Positions 14,230-20,719 of a stretch of 64,000 bases of DNA are shown here, piece after piece; position 1 is the first letter of the stretch, and each line of letters opens with the position of its first letter. The notes beneath the pieces are model-generated. The model did not search any database. It was not told the origin of the DNA and saw nothing but the letters and a program-made list of their open reading frames with translations. Source of the DNA: Paenibacillus pinistramenti (lineage in GTDB: Bacteria > Bacillota > Bacilli > Paenibacillales > Paenibacillaceae); assembly GCF_005869875.1 (NCBI RefSeq), contig NZ_VAWG01000002.1:310001-374000 (forward strand). Direction: 5' to 3'. Position numbers and translations under genes: made by a program.

Positions 14230-15498
14230 TTATTTCTTGTTCAAGCCCATCGCCATCAATAATTTATTGAAAATCTCGGTATTTTCATACATACCCGAGA
14301 ACAAGACCGCATTTTTGCCCATAGCCGTTACTGGTACATCAACCGCCGTGTGTCCGGAAGTCGTCCAGTCCACCATAAACTGCTCGTCTGATCCCACGAT
14401 GCTGAATGGGCCGTCTTCCATGGAGATTCCGTCGCCGGATTCGTCCTCAGTGTCACTAGCCGGTTCAATGGAGAATCCGCCTGTTTCATGGTCAGCCAGC
14501 ACCAATACAAGCGTATCCGGATGCTCTTTCGCAAAATCCTTGGCTACCTGCACCGCTTTATCAAGCTCCTGGCCGGCTTTAATCGTCAGCTTGGCATTAT
14601 TATTGTGCGCCATTTCGTCCGTCCCTTCCTCTTCTACCATCAGGAAGAAGCCTTTGTCGTTCTGGGACAGGGTATCAATCGCTTTCTGAGTCATATCCGC
14701 CAAAGGAACAATCGGGTTATAAAGGTCGCCTTTGCCTTCTTCGTTCTGCTGGAACATTTCCTCATTGGCGAACAGCCCCAGCAGCTTGCTTCCCTGAGCT
14801 TTATCCATTTCGTCTTTGCTCGTCACGTAGCTGTAGCCAAGCTCTTTCGCCTTATCAACCAGGTTGCCCTGCGTTCCCTTGCTCTTCTCGGATGGATCTT
14901 CAGCCGTTTCATCCGGGAAAGCGCCTTGGCTGCCTGCCGGGAACCAGAAATCTTCACCGCCGCCGAGAATAACGTCCAGCTTGCTGTCATTCAAATACTG
15001 CAGCGCAATATCGCTTTGCGCCGAACGGTTCTCAACATGGGCGCCGAATGCCGCACCCGTTGCGTCTGTCACTTGGCTGGTCGTTACTACGCCGGTAGAC
15101 AGGCCGGAGGCCTTTGCCGTTTCCATAATCGTTTGAACCGAATGCTTGTCGGCATCCATGCCGATTGCCCCGTTGTAGGTTTTGACGCCGCTGGCATAAG
15201 CTGTAGCAGAAGCTGCAGAATCCGTTACAGGCACTGTGGAGCTGGTGTGAATCAAGCCGGAGTAAGGCATATCGTTCATGGCAAGGTCGCCTTTAAGGCC
15301 GACAGTAGATAGACGTATGGCATCACGCTGTGCCGCTCCCATGCCGTCACCCACAAACAAAATCACGTTCTTCGCTTTCGGAGTATCTGCCTGCACACTG
15401 TTTGAAGCTTTCGGAATGGCAAAACCCGAGATCGTCAGCGCGGCAACCGCGGTTAACGCTGCAGTTCTGGTGAGGCGGCTTTTCTGAATCCGTTTCAT
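14230..15498 (-). CDS. Secreted alkaline phosphatase
   Basis: A 422-residue exported phosphomonoesterase of the PhoA family. A signal peptide is visible: a basic start, a hydrophobic core of about residues 12-28 and Ala-rich processing region near residue 37. The metal-binding GDGMG is at 50-54 and the nucleophile Ser94 is in VTDSAASATAYASG. Later motifs are GVVTTSQVTDATGA, EEEGTDEMAHNNN, ADHETGG and SGHTAVDVPV, the usual zinc and magnesium ligands. The ATG at 15498 has AGGAGGG 8 nt upstream. It is a single-gene unit with a strong terminator. Control by PhoP is expected for the family, but I could not find a convincing Pho box. Confidence 0.95.
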   Translation of the reverse strand: MKRIQKSRLTRTAALTAVAALTISGFAIPKASNSVQADTPKAKNVILFVGDGMGAAQRDAIRLSTVGLKGDLAMNDMPYSGLIHTSSTVPVTDSAASATAYASGVKTYNGAIGMDADKHSVQTIMETAKASGLSTGVVTTSQVTDATGAAFGAHVENRSAQSDIALQYLNDSKLDVILGGGEDFWFPAGSQGAFPDETAEDPSEKSKGTQGNLVDKAKELGYSYVTSKDEMDKAQGSKLLGLFANEEMFQQNEEGKGDLYNPIVPLADMTQKAIDTLSQNDKGFFLMVEEEGTDEMAHNNNAKLTIKAGQELDKAVQVAKDFAKEHPDTLVLVLADHETGGFSIEPASDTEDESGDGISMEDGPFSIVGSDEQFMVDWTTSGHTAVDVPVTAMGKNAVLFSGMYENTEIFNKLLMAMGLNKK

Positions 15499-15638
15499 GT
15501 AATACCCTCCTAATATGAGTAATTTCTCCAGAACTAGAATAGAACCCATAGATTATGAGAATGTATCTTTTATGTAAAAAGAAAATAAATTTTACCAATC
15601 CTCTGCTCCCGGAGAATAGAACATGCTGATAATCGGAT

Positions 15639-15664
15639 AAAAAAAGAACCGCCATAAGCGGTCC
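15639..15664 (-). terminator. Terminator of the second aldo-keto reductase
   Basis: On the minus strand GGACCGC-TTATG-GCGGTTC forms a short stem (one wobble pair) followed by TTTTTTT, about 28 nt after the stop codon. Confidence 0.75.
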
Positions 15665-15691
15665 GCTGACTATCCATAGTCCATTATCTGA

Positions 15692-16600
15692 TTATCTGTG
15701 CTGGGTATATTGATTGGCATGGCTGATCCGCCGAATGTCGGCCAAGGTCTCTTCGCTGAGCGGCGGAATCCCGGCTGTGCCGGCATTCTCCTTCAGCTGT
15801 TCAAGCGAGCTGGCCCCTGCGATGGCGGAGGCCACAGCCGGCGCTGACAAGCTGTAGCGGATCGCCAGCTGGCTGAGCGTGCACTTCCCTGCGGCCATAT
15901 CCGACAGCTTGCCGCGGAGCTCGAGCAGCTCGTCTTTGGCGTAGTCGAGATAACCCTTCTCCGCTTTGCGTTCTCCGCCGGCAGCCAGATTGCCGCTGGC
16001 CACAGGCCCGCGGGCAATTACGCTGATCCCGCGCTGCTCCAGCAGCGGCAATATCTCTTCCTCTGCGCGGCGGTCGAGAATGCTGTACTGGTTCATGACG
16101 GTGACGATGGAAGAGCGTGAGGCGTACTCCCTCACGACATTCGGCCGGATTGAGGAGATTCCGTACTGACGGATAACCCCTTCCTTTTTCAACTGCTCAA
16201 AAGCCTCGATGGTCTCGTCGATCGGGTCCTCAAGCGTTCCGCCATGAAGCTGATACAGATCAATATAGTCGGTTTGAAGCCTGCGCAGGCTCTCCTTAAC
16301 AGCTGACAGAATGTAAGCTTTGGAAGCATCCCAAACCCAGCCTTCCTGTCCGGGATAGCGGCGGTTGCCGACTTTGGTGGCGATGATAACGTCCTGCCTC
16401 CGGCCTTTGACAGCCTTGCCGACAATCTCTTCGTTAAGTCCCCCGTCGTATAAATCCGCTGTATCCAGCAGATTGATTCCATAATCAAGAGCCTTATGAA
16501 TAAGCCGGACGCCGGTCTGCTCCTCCGTGCCGATGGACATACAGCCGAAGCCGATTTCTGAAACGAACAGATCCGAGTTCCCAAGCTGATTTTTTCTCAT
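15692..16600 (-). CDS. Aldo-keto reductase
   Basis: A 302-residue member of the aldo-keto reductase superfamily, only distantly like the enzyme at 12.7 kb. The catalytic residues are Asp46 and Tyr51 (LLDTADLYDGG), Lys76 (IIATKVGNR) and His119 (YQLHGGTLEDP). The C-terminal part has AIAGASSLEQLKENA, the NADP-binding segment. The ATG at 16600 follows GAGGAGGG; the 17 extra codons upstream include other Met codons with poorer ribosome sites. The physiological aldehyde or sugar substrate is unknown. It is transcribed 66 nt downstream of the VTT membrane protein gene in the same direction and could be cotranscribed with it. Confidence 0.9.
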   Translation of the reverse strand: MRKNQLGNSDLFVSEIGFGCMSIGTEEQTGVRLIHKALDYGINLLDTADLYDGGLNEEIVGKAVKGRRQDVIIATKVGNRRYPGQEGWVWDASKAYILSAVKESLRRLQTDYIDLYQLHGGTLEDPIDETIEAFEQLKKEGVIRQYGISSIRPNVVREYASRSSIVTVMNQYSILDRRAEEEILPLLEQRGISVIARGPVASGNLAAGGERKAEKGYLDYAKDELLELRGKLSDMAAGKCTLSQLAIRYSLSAPAVASAIAGASSLEQLKENAGTAGIPPLSEETLADIRRISHANQYTQHR

Positions 16601-16666
16601 CGTATCCCTCCTCATATCCCTCTTCTTCAAGATGTCCCGGACATTCATCAATTCATTGTGTGACGC

Positions 16667-17314
16667 TTATGCCGTGTGATTGGTGGAAGGAGGCTCTTGT
16701 TCAGCGCCTCGGCCTGCTCCGCCCTTGTGCTTCACGAACAGCAGCTGCTGGCACATGAACACGATCAGAAGCACGGCGCAGAAGGCGATATAGATGCCAA
16801 TAAGCAGACCCACATTTATTTCAGGCATAAAAACTGCCGATCCCAGAATGCCAATGAGACCGATATAGGACAGCATGCCCCAGACGCAGGACCAGCAGTA
16901 TTTTCCAAAGCTTATCGAAGAAACCGATGCCATCAGGCAGATCAAATTATTCGGCATAACAGGCAAAGTGCGCAGCACAATAATCGCCCAGACGCCGTAA
17001 TGATCGGTATATTTCTGCCATTTCTCATACCGCTTCATCTTCTTGAGCCATTTCCGTTTAATCCAGTCGGATAAAAATCTTTCACAGACCACGTACACGA
17101 CGATCGTGCCCAATGTCCCCATCACCCAGCTCGCCAGAAGACCTTCTGCCAGGCCGATGGCTGAGATGTTAAGCATGATCAGGGCCGCGAAAGGATAAAG
17201 GCCGACAAAGGCCTGAATAAGGGCCAAAGGAATTGTTACCAGCAGAATGGAATAACCGTTCAACTGCAGGGACTGAATGATCCAGTCTATAAATTCCTCG
17301 GGGTAGTTCTCCAT
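16667..17314 (-). CDS. TVP38/TMEM64-family (VTT domain) membrane protein
   Basis: An integral membrane protein of about 215 residues in the DedA/TVP38 superfamily. Hydrophobic segments occur at about residues 18-40, 45-75, 135-155, 160-180 and 178-200. The family signature region is present as a charged loop (SDWIKRKWLKKMKRYEKW) followed by VWAIIVLRTLPVMPNNLICLMAS, the re-entrant part with the conserved Arg and Pro. Members are thought to be lipid scramblases or flippases; the cargo here is unknown. GGAGCGGG precedes two in-frame ATGs (17320 and 17314); I chose 17314, with low certainty. It may share a transcript with the aldo-keto reductase downstream. Confidence 0.85.
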   Translation of the reverse strand: MENYPEEFIDWIIQSLQLNGYSILLVTIPLALIQAFVGLYPFAALIMLNISAIGLAEGLLASWVMGTLGTIVVYVVCERFLSDWIKRKWLKKMKRYEKWQKYTDHYGVWAIIVLRTLPVMPNNLICLMASVSSISFGKYCWSCVWGMLSYIGLIGILGSAVFMPEINVGLLIGIYIAFCAVLLIVFMCQQLLFVKHKGGAGRGAEQEPPSTNHTA

Positions 17315-17427
17315 AAGCATCCCGCTCCAAGTATAGGCTTTATCAGGTTACGTACTGATCCATCATAACTCAAAAACAGCAATTTTGATATATGTGCCAG
17401 ATTCTACAAGTCCGCCATACAACCAGA

Positions 17428-17456
17428 AGAACCGCCTGGGAGCATTCCCGGGCGGC
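17428..17456 (-). terminator. Hairpin after the alcohol dehydrogenase gene
   Basis: On the minus strand GCCGCCCGGGA pairs with TCCCAGGCGGT (one mismatch) around a 4-nt loop and is followed by TCTTCTGG. The tail is poor in T, so its strength is uncertain. Confidence 0.5.
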
Positions 17457-17502
17457 ATCTCAGCAATTCCGCGATTGCGGCTTCCAGCATGTGACCAGGC
17501 GG

Positions 17503-18642
17503 TTAAGGCTTCAAAATGACTTTGATGCAGTCCTCTTCCTTGTTATCAAAAATATCATAACCTCGCTCAGCCTGCTCCAGATCGAGGCGGTGTGTAATAA
17601 TATCCGTCGGGTCAATTTTCCCCTGCTTAATCTGCTGATAAAGCTCTGGAATAAGATGGATGACCGGTGCCTGTCCCATTTTCAGGCTGATGTTTCGTTC
17701 AAACAGGTGTCCAAACGGAAACATATTATATTTCAGTCCGTATACGCCTGTAACCTGAATGGTGCCGAATTTCCGGACAACCTTGGAGGCAAGCTCGAAT
17801 GCGGACAGTGATCCCCCTTGGAGCATCAGGGTGGTTTCTATTTTCTCCATCACGGATTTCTTGGCGTCCAGGCCGACACAATCAATAACGACATCGGCGC
17901 CTCCGCGCGTGAGCTCGATCAGATGATCCGCAAAGCCTGCGCCAAACTCCTCGAAATTGTACGCTTCCACATTGTTCGTTCTCTTGGCATGCTCAAGCCG
18001 GTACGGGATATGATCCACCGCTATAACCCGTTTAGCGCCCTTCTGCCAGGCAAACTTCTGGGCCAGCAGTCCAACCGGTCCGCATCCAAGAATGATGACG
18101 GTATCCCCGGGCTTCACCCCGCCGCTGATGACGCTCCAGTATGCGGTCGGCAGAATGTCCGACAGGAACAGAAGCTTCTCGTCTTCCATCTCCGCATCTT
18201 CCGGAATGACGAAAGGCATAAAGTTGCCGTAAGGAACCCGCAGCAGCTCAGCCTGCCCGCCCATAAAGCCGCCGTAGCTGTCCGAATACCCCAGGTAGCC
18301 TCCCGTATCTTTGGCATCGTTAGCGTTATCGCATTGGCTCTCCATCTGATTCTTGCAGAAGAAGCATTCGCCGCAGGACACGTTAAAGGGAATGATAACC
18401 CGGTCGCCTTTCTTAACATGCGTAACTTCCGGACCAGCCTCCTCCACAATGCCCATCGGTTCGTGGCCAACGATATAATCATCGTGCATCCCCGGAATTT
18501 CCCCATTATAGATATGAAGATCAGAGCCGCAAATCGCTGTACTGGTAATCTTGACCAGCACGTCCTGCTTCGTTTCCAGCTTCGGGTCCGCTACTTCTTT
18601 CACTTTCATCTTCCGTTTGCCTTGATAGGTTACTGCCCTCAT
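17503..18642 (-). CDS. Zinc-dependent alcohol/aldehyde dehydrogenase (AdhB-like)
   Basis: A 379-residue medium-chain dehydrogenase of the glutathione-independent formaldehyde dehydrogenase type. Catalytic zinc ligands are Cys38 (TAICGSDLH) and the GHEP motif with His60 and Glu61. Four structural-zinc cysteines are at 90, 93, 96 and 104 (CGECFFCKNQMESQC). The Rossmann motif GCGPVGLLAQ near residue 185 binds NAD(P). Length and motifs match Bacillus AdhB and similar enzymes that oxidise short alcohols or formaldehyde adducts. The ATG at 18642 follows AAAGGAG by 7 nt. It is a stand-alone unit between hairpins on both sides, so no partner can be named from context. Confidence 0.92.
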   Translation of the reverse strand: MRAVTYQGKRKMKVKEVADPKLETKQDVLVKITSTAICGSDLHIYNGEIPGMHDDYIVGHEPMGIVEEAGPEVTHVKKGDRVIIPFNVSCGECFFCKNQMESQCDNANDAKDTGGYLGYSDSYGGFMGGQAELLRVPYGNFMPFVIPEDAEMEDEKLLFLSDILPTAYWSVISGGVKPGDTVIILGCGPVGLLAQKFAWQKGAKRVIAVDHIPYRLEHAKRTNNVEAYNFEEFGAGFADHLIELTRGGADVVIDCVGLDAKKSVMEKIETTLMLQGGSLSAFELASKVVRKFGTIQVTGVYGLKYNMFPFGHLFERNISLKMGQAPVIHLIPELYQQIKQGKIDPTDIITHRLDLEQAERGYDIFDNKEEDCIKVILKP

Positions 18643-18713
18643 GCGCTCGCTCCTTTGCCGGATCTAATGGATTTAATAAGCACTCATGAATAGATTACCC
18701 ACTCTAAGCAAAA

Positions 18714-18742
18714 TAAAAAGCCGATCAGTGACTGATCGGCCT
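18714..18742 (-). terminator. Terminator of the histidine kinase/AI-2E operon
   Basis: GCCGATCAGT and ACTGATCGGC form a perfect stem with almost no loop, followed on the minus strand by TTTTTATTTT. It is the only strong terminator for the four-gene run from 23.5 to 18.7 kb. Confidence 0.9.
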
Positions 18743-18746
18743 TCAT

Positions 18747-19217
18747 TCAAATCCGGTAAACTTTAATTCCATAGCTGGATTGTGCCCGGTCCACGTACGG
18801 CCCCTTGGCCAGACAGGAGAAAGACAAATGGCTGTTCCGCAGACAGAGCAGCTTGTCCCCGGGCTTCAATCCCCATTGTTTCAAAGTTTCGAGCGGCAGG
18901 GTCAGGTTATGATCACTCTGCAGCATTGCCCAGCAGAATAACCGTTCTTTGAACTCGATGATGCTTCCCTCATTAATGGAGTAGCTCTGCAGTTCAGGAA
19001 GATTCGCGAATACGGCAGCAAGCGGAGAATTGGGGATGAGCTCCTTGCATACTACATTAAACCCGCTGGACGTATTCCTTCCGGACATGAGAATAATAGG
19101 GCCCGGAGCAATACCGTATTCCTGAAGAGCCTGCTCCGGCAAATGAAGGGAGCCGTCTCGGCCGATCAGGCTCCAAGCATAAATAAACTTGCCGCCTTTA
19201 GCAGTCATTGACATCAT
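18747..19217 (-). CDS. Two-repeat AbrB/SpoVT-like protein of unknown function
   Basis: About 156 residues. Two halves share a pattern: DGSLHLPEQALQEYGIAPGPIIL in the first half (shown here as DGSLHLPEQAL and YGIAPGPIIL) and NLTLPLETLKQWGLKPGDKLL in the second (NLTLPLETLKQ and WGLKPGDKLL). This LPxxxLxxxGLxPGxxL pattern is typical of swapped-hairpin AbrB/SpoVT/MazE domains, so the protein may be a pseudo-dimer with both halves in one chain. Few basic residues lie on the expected DNA-binding face, so DNA binding is unproven. GGGAGGCGAT precedes ATGATG; I use the first ATG at 19217, and the longer frame begins at a TTG without a good site. It follows the AI-2E permease gene by about 100 nt and ends at a strong terminator. 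Confidence 0.7.
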   Translation of the reverse strand: MMSMTAKGGKFIYAWSLIGRDGSLHLPEQALQEYGIAPGPIILMSGRNTSSGFNVVCKELIPNSPLAAVFANLPELQSYSINEGSIIEFKERLFCWAMLQSDHNLTLPLETLKQWGLKPGDKLLCLRNSHLSFSCLAKGPYVDRAQSSYGIKVYRI

Positions 19218-19319
19218 ATCGCCTCCCGGTAGTATAGAGATCTCGAAGTAAGTATCTCCATCATCCCCCATACCGCAAAGAGCAGATATGACATCGGTCA
19301 CTCCTGACAAATGAACTGT

Positions 19320-20402
19320 CTAATCGACAAATTCCTCGACCTTGCCGGCTAGAAAAATCCGGTAAACGCGGATAACAATCACTTTAACAATCATATAGAG
19401 AGGAATCGCAAGCAGCATCCCCAGAATACCGGCCACTTCACCTGCAATCAGGATAAGGACAACGGTCGTCAGCGGATGAATATTAATCGTTCTCCCATAC
19501 ACATAAGGAGCAATCAAATTGCTTTCAATCTGCTGGGATACAAAGATAATCACGATAACCCACATCACCATGCCCGGCGACTCCGTAAGAGCGACAATCA
19601 CGCAGGGAATGGCACCGAGCAGCGGACCAAAGTATGGAATAAAGTTAAACACGGCACAGATAATGGACAGCATCAAGGGGTAAGGAAGCCCGATGATCAC
19701 GAATCCGATAAAGCAGAGAACGCCGAGCAGAAAGCTGCTGATCATGCGCCCGGCAATAAATCCGCTCAGGGCGCTGTCAATTTCTTCCGTAACCTGCTTC
19801 CCGTCCTTCCGGTATTTGGAAGGGATAATACGGACAAGCGCGTTCGCCATCCTGCCGTCCTCTTTAAGCATATAATACAGGACGATCGGAGCGGTCCCGA
19901 CAACAATCATAAATCCGCTCAGGAACGAAAAGATCTGCGACAGGTAGCCGCTGATCGTCTCCAGCAGCTGATTCAGGTATTCTGTAATCCGGCTGGTCAG
20001 CTGGGGGTTGCCGCTGTTAAACATCAAGAAATACTTGCTCTTCTGAATTTCATTCATCTGCGCGGTCAATCCGTTAATCAGGCTCGGAACATTTTCTATA
20101 AACTCCTGAATTTGATTGCGCAGGGGCGGCCAGACCACCAGGAAGAAGAGCGTCAGCAGCAGTGCAATCACCAGATAAATCAGCAGCACAGACACGACCC
20201 GGTTCACTATCCTTCTGTCGAGCAGATGAACGACCGGACGCAGCAGATAATAGAGAAAGACCGAGACGCTGACCGGTACAATCAGAATCGAAACCAGCGT
20301 GACAAGCGGGTTAAAGACGAAGCTGATCTTATGAAGCAGATACACAATTGTCAGCACCATGATAATGCCTAGAGATGTTTTGAAAAAAGTATTTTGCGGC
20401 AA
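19320..20402 (-). CDS. AI-2E family transporter (permease)
   Basis: A 360-residue membrane protein of the AI-2E exporter family (TqsA/YhhQ/YtvI group). Paired N-terminal hydrophobic segments (about 10-30 and 32-55), another at about 65-90, a soluble linker of roughly 60 residues, and a C-terminal block of helices with ALSGFIAGRMISSFLLGVLC, FNFIPYFGPLLGAIP and NIHPLTTVVLILIAGEVAG are typical. Family members have been linked to autoinducer-2 export or to Na+/H+ exchange; the cargo here is not known. The start is TTG at 20402, preceded by GAGGGGGA. It follows the 89-residue acidic protein by 46 nt with no terminator and is probably cotranscribed with the sensor kinase. Confidence 0.88.
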   Translation of the reverse strand: MPQNTFFKTSLGIIMVLTIVYLLHKISFVFNPLVTLVSILIVPVSVSVFLYYLLRPVVHLLDRRIVNRVVSVLLIYLVIALLLTLFFLVVWPPLRNQIQEFIENVPSLINGLTAQMNEIQKSKYFLMFNSGNPQLTSRITEYLNQLLETISGYLSQIFSFLSGFMIVVGTAPIVLYYMLKEDGRMANALVRIIPSKYRKDGKQVTEEIDSALSGFIAGRMISSFLLGVLCFIGFVIIGLPYPLMLSIICAVFNFIPYFGPLLGAIPCVIVALTESPGMVMWVIVIIFVSQQIESNLIAPYVYGRTINIHPLTTVVLILIAGEVAGILGMLLAIPLYMIVKVIVIRVYRIFLAGKVEEFVD

Positions 20403-20448
20403 GCCTATTCCCCCTCGTTAACCAACCAAGGCCAGGCAACACCTCTGG

Positions 20449-20718
20449 CTACAGCTCTGGATCAGAATCTAAAGCTGCGTCCAGCAGGTTGTCGAAAGCC
20501 TCATCGCTTTCCTCTATGAACGCATCCACCGCAAGGAGCTTGTCTTCATCCCCCGGTTCTGCATGAAAATGAAGGCTGTAATCCCAATCGCGCCCGTTCT
20601 TACTGTAAAATGTAATCTCATAAGGCTGGGCATGTCCTTCGACTTCAAATACGGTTTTACCCAGGAACGCTCCTTCCGAATCCTTGCCGATCTGCGATGC
20701 TTTGATGATTATATCCAT
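20449..20718 (-). CDS. Small acidic protein of unknown function
   Basis: An 89-residue cytoplasmic protein I do not recognise. The first 55 residues look like alternating beta strands (MDIIIKASQIG, GKTVFEVEGHAQPYEITFY, WDYSLHFHAEPGDE). The last 35 are strongly acidic and probably helical (AFIEESDEAFDNLLDAALDSDPEL). It has no Cys and no membrane segment. The ATG at 20718 lies one nucleotide after the kinase stop codon, and its ribosome site AAGGAGA is inside the end of the kinase gene, so the two are translationally coupled. This suggests a partner or modulator of the kinase, but there is no direct evidence. Confidence 0.8.
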   Translation of the reverse strand: MDIIIKASQIGKDSEGAFLGKTVFEVEGHAQPYEITFYSKNGRDWDYSLHFHAEPGDEDKLLAVDAFIEESDEAFDNLLDAALDSDPEL

Positions 20719-20719
20719 G

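Noticed and set aside
15499..15691. Pho box upstream of alkaline phosphatase
   Set aside because: TTTACA followed by GATACA at the right spacing is seen, but the second repeat matches the PhoP consensus poorly and no further repeats follow.
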